A stretch of 45,000 nt of DNA from Glandiceps talaboti (GCF_964340395.1 NC_135566.1:1572501-1617500); one strand, 5' to 3'. Shown: positions 1-14,090, counted from the stretch's first letter. Program-made: numbers and translations. Notes: generated by a model not told the origin, from the letters alone.

Positions 1-443
1 CTCATCCAAATGATACTGAAACCCATATGTCAGGGTTTTTTATTTTTGTTCTTTTACATTTATTTATGTTATATGTTTAAATTATTGTATATGTTTTCCT
101 TGGGCCACAAACCTAACTAGTTTGAACAAATTATTTTTGTGCTCAAGCCAGAAGTTTAAATTATTTTTGTTTACTTTTCATTAATAATGTTTTTATTTAA
201 CTAATTCCTTTTCCTCATTTGATATGTCAATTTTGTTTTCTTTTCAACTTGTGGCAAATAAATATGTAAATAATACATTTCACTGTTCTCACCAGTCAGA
301 CGCCTTTATCAATATGTACATATATGTGTACACACATATAGATAGATATATGTATGTCTGTCTGCTCAACTGTTTATATACATGTGGATAATGGTAGGAT
401 GTAATTCTGTTAACCAAATGTACTATTTTTTGTATACAACTAG
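1..443. other. Left flank, probable intron of the glycosyltransferase gene
   Basis: AT-rich sequence with no recognisable coding segment. It ends in a T-rich stretch and an AG at 442-443 that I take as the acceptor of the linker exon. A short GATA/TATG-rich patch lies near 320-360. The 5' exons of the glycosyltransferase gene must lie left of the window. Confidence 0.4.
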
Positions 444-555
444 TGGTCACTTCTGAAGATACCCCTGTAAGGAATACCAGTGAAGGGTCAAGATCACACC
501 ATAGTAAGAAAACAGGATATGGTGTCGAAACTACTAGCTCTGACACTGTACAAAG
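444..555 (+). CDS. Ser/Thr-rich linker exon upstream of the glycosyltransferase domain
   Basis: A 112-bp exon inferred from splice sites. A T-rich tract and AG precede 444, and the donor GTAGGA starts at 556. It is open in one frame: two bases complete the preceding codon, 36 codons follow, and two bases (AG) remain. Those two bases plus the single leading G of the exon at 1926 make an Arg codon and keep the frame, reading into KSILIINDEWG. The peptide starts VTSEDTPVRNTSEGSRSHH and continues in the same hydrophilic, Ser/Thr/Lys-rich style, with no hydrophobic core. It therefore looks like a disordered linker between an unseen N-terminal domain and the glycosyltransferase domain. The phase match is the main support. 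There is no homology evidence for the linker itself. Confidence 0.6.
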
Positions 556-1925
<1,370 letters not shown>

Positions 1926-3143
1926 GAAGAGCATTTTGATCATAAATGATGAATGGGGGACGTCTAAGGGAGGGATATCTGCTTTACACCGCGAGATAGC
2001 GATTCAAGCCAAAGATGCTGGCTATAATGTTTTTGTGACAGCACTAGGAGCCACTGAAGAGGATATGAAAGATGCTACACAGAATGGAATTACTATTCTC
2101 ATAGCCGATATACTGGAAAACGTACCGCCAAACCTTGACGCACTTAATTTGTATCATAGCATATTACACTTCCCATGTTTAGAATTGGAGTCCAGTTTTG
2201 ATGTTATCATTGGCCATGTCCCAATTACATCAGTAGGGGCTCTGAGTATCCAAAAAAATCGTTTCCCAAGTGCTGAGGTATTTCTCTTTATCCATGTCAT
2301 ACCACAGGATACCGACTTTCACAGATCTTCCTACAATATAGGAACGATTGAAGACAAAGTGGATAGAATAACAGATCGTGCGTCAGTTGCAAACAGCGTG
2401 TTTTCAGTTGGCCCAAAAATCTTCAGAAATTTTCAGATGGAGTTCCACGGGATGGATGTGAACCACAAACAGTATATCCCACGACCAAGCCAAGTTTTTT
2501 TCGAAATGGATGTTCTTCCATTCAAAGAAAATGATCCATATCACATATTAACAGTTGGTCGCATATCGAATGTAGAAAATCTGAAAGGTTATGATATTGC
2601 AGCAGCAGCACTCGGAGAAGTTGCCTACACGTTCCACGATACCTATCAATCCAATGTTGTATGGCGGATTCGTGGAATTCCTCCAGAAAAACAGGCAGAC
2701 AGCTTAGCATTTATTCGAAAGCATCGAACATCCAAATATTTGCAGGTTTGGCCAATGGAGTATGGTTCACAAAAGAAGATAGCTAATGACATGAGAAAGA
2801 CTCGATTATTTTTGATGCCATCTCGTTCCGAACCGTTCGGTATGGTTGGCCTTGAGGCCATAGCTGCAGGTGTTCCCGTACTGGTCACGGCAAATTCAGG
2901 GCTGGCCGAATTCCTGAATAGCCACTTTGACAAACACACGGCAAGTTCAATGATTGTTAATGATGTTGGCTTGAATGACGTTAAGCTCGACGAAGATATT
3001 GGAATTTGGTCAAAGCGAATTCGTGACGTCTTGTTATATAAATACAGCGACACTTTTAAAACTGCCCAGTTTGTCAAAAAGAGGTTGAAAGAGATGTCAG
3101 AAGAAGATACGTCTTTCAGGGAAGCGCTTGCACAAGTTTCAAA

Positions 3144-3176
<33 letters not shown>

Positions 3177-3201
3177 ACAACGCCCATCCTGTGAAAATTG
3201 A
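1926..3201 (+). CDS. GT-B fold glycosyltransferase domain (GT4, glycosyl transferases group 1), last coding exon
   Basis: The exon begins after TATTTACAG. The open frame runs back past the TTG at 1936 to the acceptor, so that TTG is not a start; the first residues are KSILIINDEWGTSKGGIS. Residues 1-45 form the N-terminal Rossmann half with the GG-containing loop (SKGGIS) and the HREIA helix. Later come DVIIGHVP, the C-terminal nucleotide-sugar half starting HILTVGRISN with the following KGYD, and the EX7E motif EPFGMVGLE, where the two Glu are expected to hold the sugar-nucleotide donor. VPVLVTANSGLAEF follows, as in GT4 enzymes. The fold therefore looks intact and about 420 residues long. 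Family knowledge: this domain type has been reported joined to NACHT receptor domains in coral, so a receptor or immune role is possible. The donor, acceptor and N-terminal partner are unknown here. The C-terminus is a run of ten Lys encoded by A30, then GQRPSCEN and stop. No AATAAA lies close downstream. Confidence 0.85.
3145..3174 (+). repeat. Poly(A) tract of 30 inside the coding region
   Basis: Thirty uninterrupted A encode ten Lys, nine codons before the stop. The length is likely to be polymorphic or mis-assembled. Every frame after the tract closes within about a dozen codons (in frame at 3199-3201). Confidence 0.95.
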
Positions 3202-3274
3202 ATGCTAATGTTGCAAATCAAATTGAATGTATCTATTGTCTATTATTCAAATTAGATTCCATATGTATTGTCTC

Positions 3275-3317
3275 CACCAATACCAAGGCAATTGGTCCAA
3301 CACTTTTTGAGTTTAAG

Positions 3318-3364
<47 letters not shown>

Positions 3365-3432
3365 CACACGCACACACATACACACCATGTGTAGAGTACT
3401 ACTGAACCTTATTAGTTAAGTTGTGCTAAAAA
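3275..3432 (-). mobile_element. Hairpin/(TG)n/tandem-unit element, family 2, truncated copy A
   Basis: Read on the - strand: TTTTTAGCACAACTTAAC, a loop, and GTTCAGTAGTACT form an imperfect hairpin (3396-3427). A (GT)n array follows (about 3325-3384 on the + strand as CA), then part of one internal unit (3275-3324). That unit matches, inverted, the start of the first unit of copy B at 3845-3900, including the words GACTTAAAGT and CCTTGGTAT. Copies A and B therefore face head to head. Confidence 0.7.
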
Positions 3433-3770
3433 TTGCAAAGTAAATGAACTTGTACCTTTAAGAAACTAATCTAAAGATTAGTTCATAAATTTAAAGAGAA
3501 TATTCAGTCAGACATATTTTTGCTATTAGTATACTTGTGTTGATTACTGCTTTCAAATTAAATTTGATTTTGAGTCATAAAATAGCGATCTAATCTCCAT
3601 GTCTTGGCAGATACAAGTGGCAGACATAAATGATAGTAGTAACATTGTATATGAAGGGCAGCAATAACACCAATGGTGTACATTATTACACATATATACC
3701 AGATCTTACGCATACTAGTGGTATTTTCACTGCAGTGCAATTCCAAAATCGCGTGATCGCACTGTATGAT

Positions 3771-4312
3771 TTTTAGCACAACCGAACTGAGGTTCAGTAG
3801 TGCTATAGGTATTATGAAATGTGTGTGTGTGTGTGTGTGTGTGTGTTAACGACTTAAAGTCAAAAACTGCCAGACTGATTGCCTTGGTATTTGGTGGGGA
3901 CATTACTTGGTGCGTGTAGATGGGAAATTGTTCAAATGAAAATGATCGCATCAGAGTTGTGCGGTTTGGGTCAAATAGTGTGATGTTTGGTCAAAAAACC
4001 GAAACTCCAAAACTGCTGGGCAGATTGGCCTGAAATTTGGCGGGAATGTTCTTGGTGGTGTTTTGTTTAAAAATTGTTCATGACACGATGATCCCATTAG
4101 TGATATGCAAATTAGGGCTAACATGTGTCTTTTGGGTCAAAAATCTATAATTCCAAAATTACTAAGAAGATGCGGCTGATATGTGGAGGGAACGTTCTAA
4201 GGGGTGTATAGATTAAGATGTATTTTTGATATGATCTCATCACTGATATACAAATTAGGGCTAAAAGTACTGAGCAGATTTGACTGAAATTTGGTGGGAT
4301 TACAGTTTATTT
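3771..4312 (+). mobile_element. Hairpin/(TG)n/tandem-unit element, family 2, copy B
   Basis: It starts TTTTAGCACAACCGAAC with a matching GTTCAGTAGTGCT arm (hairpin 3775-3804, loop TGAG). A (GT)n array follows at about 3821-3846, then diverged tandem units. The anchor CTGCCAGACTGATT at 3867 recurs in diverged form at 4013 and 4158 (spacing 146 and 145) and again near 4267. Each unit carries a version of AATTTGGTGGGAA. No protein is encoded, so it is a non-autonomous element. The architecture resembles pearl/HINE-type, Helitron-related elements, but I see no conclusive Helitron termini. The right edge is approximate. Confidence 0.65.
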
Positions 4313-4843
4313 GAGGTTTTATGTTTACAAACTCAGCTTGTACCACTTTAAAGAGCAAAAATGTAACGAATAATTTTAAATTTTGTACAACATTTTATAT
4401 AATAATTAATGTCCAATATAATGATGTACTTGATATATTTTAATGATTACTTGTCATGCTGACATGTGCAGTCGTAAATAACATGCCATGTCATTTAACT
4501 TAATCTAATAATCTGTACACTTTCTCATCAGCCCTTAAATTTTCAAAGGCTAATCTCACAACGAAATAATCTTTAGAGATATTAATCAAATGTCACAGGG
4601 AAAGACTCTTACAAATCACTGTGACTGCAATTATGATTGCATCCGGGGCACAATTTATCAAATTCATTTTTTATATATAGGCAATGATTATGACCATGTT
4701 ATTTAAAATAAAACTATTAACACTATTATCGTCTTAATATTCATTCGATGTCTGCATTGGCCTACCAAGAACTGCACATCCTTGGAAAGGTACTACACTT
4801 GAATTGAAGCTATTTGGGAATATTGACACTTTTTCAAGATGTG
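4313..4843. other. Unannotated intergenic or intronic DNA
   Basis: AT-rich sequence with no exon, repeat family or motif that I can support. A lone AATAAA occurs near 4709, too far from the glycosyltransferase stop to assign. Confidence 0.4.
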
Positions 4844-4851
4844 TCTTTATC

Positions 4852-5353
4852 CCCGGGGGCAACTCATAGACGGCAATACGGGGAGGGTCCGCGCAAAAGG
4901 GGTCAGTTTTTTATGCTGGTTGGTATCAGAAAGGGTATACTTTTCATGAGATAGTGGTATGAGAAAAGGTCGGATGAATCAAAACTGGCGTTAAGTAACA
5001 GCGACTATGCAGTCAACAAAGGAAGCGTTTCAACATGGTGTATCTACCTTCAAGTAAAACGGCCAAAACGTCATCAAGTCAGACAAGAATCAGTCACTAA
5101 TGATACTAATCAACAGATAGCTGATGATGGTATCATTCGATTGATAGTGCCTCCATCGACACATAATAATAGTGATAATGGACTGAAACAGTCTGAGGGC
5201 AATAAAGTACAGTTCGATTGTACTTAGATTAATTAAAATGCACTTGGTATCAGAAAGGGTATACTTTTTGCATAAAATTGGTATCACAACACATTGGGTT
5301 TCAATGTTTGTGAGGAGCCTCCCCGTAATGTTACCCATGGAGTTACCCCCGGG
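4852..5353. mobile_element. 502-bp non-autonomous DNA transposon (MITE-like) with terminal inverted repeats and 8-bp target duplication
   Basis: The left end reads CCCGGGGGCAACTC. The right end, reverse-complemented, reads CCCGGGGGTAACTC. The inverted similarity continues for about 40 bp to ACGGGGAGG-TCC. The flanks are identical 8-mers TCTTTATC at 4844-4851 and 5354-5361, a clean target-site duplication. The word TGGTATCAGAAAGGG, extending to 24 identical bases, occurs in direct orientation in both halves (4921 and 5245). No transposase is encoded. An 8-bp duplication fits hAT-, P- or Merlin-type transposases, but the GC-rich tip is not a typical hAT end, so I leave the superfamily open. The central part holds a stop-free + frame of about 90 codons without an ATG. 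Confidence 0.85.
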
Positions 5354-5403
5354 TCTTTATCACTGTTGTTTTGAAATAGATTATAGTAGTAAAAGTATCA
5401 TAC

Positions 5404-5406
<3 letters not shown>

Positions 5407-5473
<67 letters not shown>

Positions 5474-5503
5474 TTTGTATATAACAAACTGAAGTACATA
5501 CAC

Positions 5504-5533
<30 letters not shown>
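5407..5533. repeat. (AT)n and (CAGA)n microsatellites
   Basis: About 64 bp of AT repeat (5407-5470), a 34-bp spacer, then about 30 bp of CAGA units (5503-5533), just right of the transposon. Confidence 0.95.
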
Positions 5534-5534
<1 letters not shown>

Positions 5535-5535
5535 C

Positions 5536-7493
5536 ATATATGTATATATAATTTATATATGTTATATATATCATATTACCATATACAAGTTATATAACTC
5601 TCAATTAGTGCAAGTATTCTATTTACAGGAATAAAATATATAATGTAAATAAAATCGAGCTTATTTAGTGTTTCTACCTTACAGAACTGTTACAGGCAGA
5701 ACAATAGACGGATTAGGTAGAAAGAATAGTCAGACTAATTGATATGACATGATGACATCAGCATGTGTAATTGGGCGCCAATCCCAGAATTCTCTACCTC
5801 AGTGTACCGAGGTCCGTTCATGGCTCATTTCAATGATGTCATTTCTCTTATTTGTAGATATATAAGGAGGTGAAAGTGTGTTTTCGTTACTCACTAGATT
5901 GGAATCTTTGGAATCAGCAAGACTTGTAGTAGAATGATAACTGCATGCGAGACGATATATGTTGTATGAACTTGAACATATACTTTATTTATCCTAGCCC
6001 TGATGAGTTCGGCCTAAAACGGCCTCCCTCACAGCTCGACGGTCAAAAGCCAAGTGCTGAATCTGCGACGCTATGGTCGTTACAATAATTAAATTACAAT
6101 AAGTCACGCATATGAGATGAACTTATACGATAACAATAGGTCATGCATAATTATGAACGTCATGGAGATGAAAGAAAGTATACTAAACTTGAACTTGAAT
6201 GACATCTCCAGACATACGATATTAGTGTACCTATTGTCTTGACACCCATGCGAGCCATGTTCATTTCTCCACAGACAACTAAGACATACAACTATTAAAC
6301 ACTCTGTCTAGTTAGTTATATCTCGAACTATGTGTTTGATATATCGGAGGGATACGAAAATTTCAACGATCCGATGTAATTCTGAAATCAAGAAATATAA
6401 CCAAAACATAACCACCCATGGCACTCTTAGGAAACACTTTACCCTACCTGAAAACTAATCTGCAGAAAAACACTTTGATCCGTTGGTATTCTTTCGATTA
6501 TGTCGGAAATCTTTCACATTAGATTTTAAAGTTCTTGTCCAACAAACGATTGAATCAGTTCGCTTCATTGTAATTCTCTGACAATATTTGATGTTGCACC
6601 TTGACAGTCTGATACATTTGACCTTTCTACAGTCACTGTTACTGCATTGTCACTGACTCTATGCTGTAAAGTGTTGTTCATTCTGATGACTTCTGATTGT
6701 AAAGTTTTAGACATCTCACGTTTGCACCGTAGTAAAGCACACAAATGATTTAACTCCGAGTCGGCCACTCTTTGAACACATTACATCTTATATATATGAA
6801 CGACATTCTTTGCAAACGTTCTGTATGTCTGTTATCAACTCCAAATTAATCTCATCCTCTAACTGCCATCCCTCAGCAAAAACGATCATTTCTCACACTT
6901 TCCACATCAGTTCGGCTTGTCAAAACCGCCTTCAAATCACCGCTGGATAAGTTGTATGCATATATTTGACATTTTCCTAAACGTGATAATATTAATATTG
7001 TCGTGACACGTGACACGCACAAACAATGTTGAATGAAAGGGACTTACCCTACGACTACTTCCTGTTCATATATTGAATCTTCCAAATATAACGAAAGTTG
7101 AGGACGACTAATTATCTCGATAATCTTTCCTATGTATGTACCTATGTTGATTAAGTTTTGATAATAGCGACATTATCTGATCATGATCATACAAAGACAT
7201 ATTGCAAATAATAGATCACTTGACATGTTAAATTGTAAACTTTGAAAATGATAAAAAGACCATTGCCAGACTGAAGATCACTTAAGGATATACGTACTGT
7301 ATGTATTTATTTATTTTTTATTTATTTATTTATTTTTTTTTGGGGGGGGGAGGGGCGCTCTATTATTAGTCTTGTAACAAGACCTCGGCTCTGCATGTGT
7401 TCCGGAGATTGCCGAACAAAAGCCGAGGATGACAGTACCTCAGACTCGGATGCGCAGCTCAGAGAGGCAAGTCGTCGACCGTGCCGCCTGTTG
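5536..7493. other. Unassigned stretch between transposon and family 1 element
   Basis: No exon could be supported. It contains a TATA-like TATATAAG (5859-5866), a GC-richer patch at 6000-6080, a strong-looking acceptor at 6264-6279 followed by stops in all frames within 12 codons, an open minus-strand frame at 6565-6768, a T-rich/G-run patch at 7310-7352, and a GC-rich island at 7380-7493. Upstream exons of the transcobalamin-like gene should lie here or further left but were not recognised. Confidence 0.35.
5859..5866 (+). promoter_or_regulatory. Possible TATA box
   Basis: TATATAAG followed by GGAGG. The first ATG downstream (5934) opens only a ten-codon frame. AT-rich DNA yields such words often, so this is weak. 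Confidence 0.15.
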
Positions 7494-7550
7494 TCGTTTT
7501 TACCTCCCGTAAGGGTACGGGAGGTATTAAAAGGGGAAGGTGTGTCTGTG

Positions 7551-7589
<39 letters not shown>

Positions 7590-8613
7590 GTCATCATTTT
7601 CTAAAAATCGGCTGGCCCAATTGTAATGAAATTTGGGATATATAATCTTTAGGGTAATAGCTAGACCTGATTAGGTTTTGAGCCAGATCTGTTAATGTTT
7701 AATTAGAGAAATTTGCATATTAATGAAATCAACTAATTATGCAATATCTTAAGACTGCATACTTCAATTTCAATATAATTTAGTATATACGTTCAACATA
7801 ACAACATACATTTGTCCTATAAAATTCGTTGATGTATCTTATGGCGTTAATGAATAATTTGCATAATTAATTATTTTTGGTAATTAGGCTATATCTTAAG
7901 AATACATACTTCAATTCCAATATAATTCAGTACACACGTTAACCATAACAATCACATATGTCCTGTAAACCTTGTTGGTGTACCTTTCAGTGTTAATGAA
8001 TAATTTGCATAATTAATGATTCTTTGTAATTAGGCTATATCTTACGACTGCATACTTCAATTTCAATACAATTCAGTACATACATTAACCATAACAAATT
8101 GTGTATGTCCTATAAAGTTAGTTGATGTACCTTACAGTGTTAATGAATAATTTGCATAATTAATGATTTTCGGTAATTAGGCTATATCTTATGGACTGCA
8201 TACTTCAATTTCAATACAATTTAGTACATACGTTAACCATAACAAAGTGGATATGTTCTATAAAATCTTTTTTATAGCTTAGTTTTAATGAAACATTTGC
8301 ATAATTAATGATTTTAGGTAACTAGGTTGTATCTTAAAAATGCAAGGTTCAAATTTCATATAATGTGATACGTACATCATGATAATAGGCACCTCTCCTA
8401 TGAAGTTTGTTGCTACAACTTTTTCCTTTAATGAGTATTTTGAATAATGAATGATATTCAGTAATTAAGCAGTATCATACACTCTTACATACATTAACCT
8501 AAGAAAGCATGCTTGTCCAAAAAACAAAGCCTGTTACCATAGTTTTTTTAGTTTTATGAGTTATTTACATATTTAGTGATTCCCTTACGGGAGGCATTCA
8601 GTTTAAATCTAGT
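7494..8613 (+). mobile_element. Hairpin/(TGTC)n/146-bp-unit element, family 1, full copy
   Basis: It starts TCGTTTTTACCTCC with a perfect 11-bp stem (TACCTCCCGTA, loop AGGG, TACGGGAGGTA; 7501-7526). A (TGTC)n array at about 7548-7588 follows, then six diverged tandem units. The anchor TTTGCATA or a variant recurs at 7712, 7858, 8004, 8151, 8296 and about 8438, a spacing of 143-147 bp. It ends CCCTTACGGGAGGCATTCAG...ATCTAGT (8582-8613), where CCCTTACGGGAGG matches the start hairpin. The same start and end occur in the copy at 16912-17488, which sets the boundaries. It has no coding capacity. The TC start and CTAGT end are compatible with, but do not prove, a Helitron-related element. Confidence 0.75.
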
Positions 8614-8786
8614 TAATATTAGAAGAATTCAGGTCAATATCTACTGCGCATGTTTTTTTACATTCACTTTCGTTTAGCGGTCATTCGAGATAACAACAAG
8701 AGAGACCTTACTAGTAATAAAGGGCAAGTCCAGTAGATATACGGTAAGTAAATAAAGCAAATCGGGCACTCCGTGTGTGGGTGGGG

Positions 8787-8787
8787 G

Positions 8788-8830
<43 letters not shown>

Positions 8831-8870
8831 TGTCTGTATGTATGTGTGTGTGTGCGTGCGTCGCATTATC
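8787..8870. repeat. (GT)n microsatellite
   Basis: GT-rich array with GTAT interruptions, between the two family 1 copies. Confidence 0.9.
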
Positions 8871-8926
8871 GTACTGGGACGAACCTTCAATTTCACATGT
8901 ATAACTAAAAAATAAGAAACACGAAA

Positions 8927-8974
<48 letters not shown>

Positions 8975-9027
8975 GAAGGGAGGGACAGACATCGCTATCT
9001 GAACACTTCCCTTTGTGGGAGGTAAAG
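8927..9027 (-). mobile_element. Family 1 element, inverted end fragment
   Basis: Read on the - strand: TTTACCTCCCACAAAGGG, a short spacer, then (TCTG)n (8929-8974 on the + strand as CAGA). This is the left end of the family 1 element, without internal units. It ends about 70 bp before the acceptor of the coding exon at 9098. Confidence 0.6.
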
Positions 9028-9097
9028 CCAGAACCTAGAGCAAAAAAAAAACATCACCATTTCAAATTTTGAATAATGCATCATTTATCTCTTATAG

Positions 9098-9228
9098 TTT
9101 CGAGGCAGTTGAGGAGGAGGTCGAGGAAGAGCGTGGACACTACATCAAGGCGATACTTGGTATCTATGAATCGAAAGAAGAAAACCTATATTGGTTCATA
9201 TACAACAAAAATGGTCTCCTGCCAGAAG
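9098..9228 (+). CDS. Transcobalamin/intrinsic-factor-like C-terminal (DUF4430-type) domain, penultimate coding exon
   Basis: Acceptor TTATCTCTTATAG precedes 9098; donor GTACTA follows 9228. One leading base, 43 codons and one trailing base are open. The peptide runs from FEAVEEEVEEERGHY through IKAILGIYESKEENL to YWFIYNKNGLLPE. The trailing G joins GG of the exon at 10182 to give Gly, so the sequence reads on as PEGVDRYFPKDGDSI. The arrangement (hydrophobic strand and Gly, acidic turn, YW-hydrophobic strand, L-P-x-G-V-D-x-Y-x-P-K-D-G-D-x-I) is that of the C-terminal beta domain of cobalamin-binding proteins, and of the DUF4430 domain found alone in many secreted invertebrate proteins. Upstream exons (signal peptide, any alpha-barrel) were not identified, so whether it binds cobalamin is unknown. 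Two other frames are also open but show no family pattern. Confidence 0.75.
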
Positions 9229-10181
9229 GTACTACATCCTATTTGTATACATTTTTTTATCTTTATGTACTCGTATCTGTATAAGTTGTAAAACATGATA
9301 GCACGATGAGTCACAAGAAAGATTTTACCATTGGTTTTACCATTGAAAGACATAATAGTATGAAATCGTATAGTGTGTTACTCACCCATTCTCGTAAAGT
9401 CAGATCACATATTTCTGTTGAAGCAACGAGGCTGTGGTTTACGACAATGTACTGACTCCTTGTTTTGGTTTAAAGACCTAGGATTCAATCCCAGGTTCTC
9501 GTATTATCTATGACTGGAATCATAAAGGTTTATATAGGACTATTCGACTGTTCTGGACCAACCTTTTTCTCTACATCTGCCAGAACACTGTTTTTTCACA
9601 CCTTGATTTCAATCCTTACCCGAGCTGGGCCTTTAAATTTAAGTTTAGTACAAAATGGTCATATATTAGGTGCTATTCAAAAGGTACTTGTCGAGTATGC
9701 GCAAAGAACCTTGGTAAAATAGAATGTCATTTTGTTACCCGCTTGTAAAAAGCCAAAAGATTGGATATTCGGCTTGACAATGTTGTGTACCAGAAAGTCA
9801 GTATTTTGTGTATCTGGGCTAGTTTGTAATACGTTATTGAAAGACTGTACACAAAGAATCTCGTAGTCTGTCTACTAAAAGATTATGTAAAATCCTAATA
9901 CATAATGTACCTGGCGACTCAGTGGCAAGAGAACATGATTGAACAAGTAACTGACTAGTTGGAAGAATACACGGAACACCACTGTATACCACTGTATACC
10001 GTTGTATACCATTATATACCACTTTATACTACACTGACTATATATTGCCGTATACCACTATATATCAATGTATACCGCTGTATATCGTTAAATACCACTA
10101 TATACCGCTGTATACCGCAGTACTCCGAAGTCTTGTTTTGAAATAATAAAACTCAATCAAAATGTATTCTGTGTCTTTCAG
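9229..10181 (+). other. Intron of the transcobalamin-like gene
   Basis: A 953-bp phase-1 intron, starting GTACTA and ending TGTGTCTTTCAG. It contains a 10-bp minisatellite near its 3' end. A 70-codon open frame at 9510-9722 shows no family features and is probably chance. Confidence 0.7.
9971..10130. repeat. 10-bp minisatellite, consensus near ACTGTATACC
   Basis: About sixteen diverged units, mostly exactly 10 bp, e.g. ACTGTATACC, GTTGTATACC, ATTATATACC and GCTGTATATC. It lies in the last intron of the transcobalamin-like gene, ending about 50 bp before the 3' splice site. Confidence 0.85.
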
Positions 10182-10249
10182 GGGTTGATCGTTACTTCCC
10201 GAAAGATGGCGATAGCATCATCTTCAAATATGAAAAATATGAAGGTTAA
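10182..10249 (+). CDS. Transcobalamin/intrinsic-factor-like C-terminal domain, terminal exon
   Basis: Follows the acceptor TGTGTCTTTCAG. Two bases complete the Gly codon begun in the exon at 9098, then VDRYFPKDGDSIIFKYEKYE, Gly and TAA (10247-10249). It supplies the last beta-hairpin of the domain: a D/G-rich turn (PKDGDSI) and an alternating hydrophobic strand (IIFKYE). The stop directly after the strand is the usual end for this family, which supports this being the true C-terminus. A GT in GGTTAATAA would be a poor donor, so I read through to the stop. An AATAAA lies about 135 bp downstream. Confidence 0.75.
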
Positions 10250-10383
10250 TAAGATTTTCACGATACCAAAAAACATCACTACTTGAGGTTTCCAAGGAGT
10301 GGCGCGGGAGAATTTTACAGCTTTTTAGTCTCTCTAATTGCAGTCAACCATCTTTCGACATTTATGATCACTATAGACAGATT

Positions 10384-10389
10384 AATAAA
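10384..10389 (+). terminator. Polyadenylation signal AATAAA
   Basis: Canonical hexamer 135 bp after the TAA of the transcobalamin-like exon. Position and strand fit, but no cleavage site can be read from sequence. Confidence 0.5.

Positions 10390-14090
<3,701 letters not shown>

Noticed and set aside
5998-6030. Hammerhead ribozyme-like CTGATGAG followed by a GGCC-containing hairpin
   Set aside because: The required GAAA of the catalytic core is absent (TAAAA instead), and no GUC cleavage context with a pairing stem was seen.
9425-9500. tRNA-like segment with a B-box-like GGATTCAATCC
   Set aside because: No convincing A box or cloverleaf pairing and no recognisable SINE core after it. It could be a decayed relic, but this cannot be supported.
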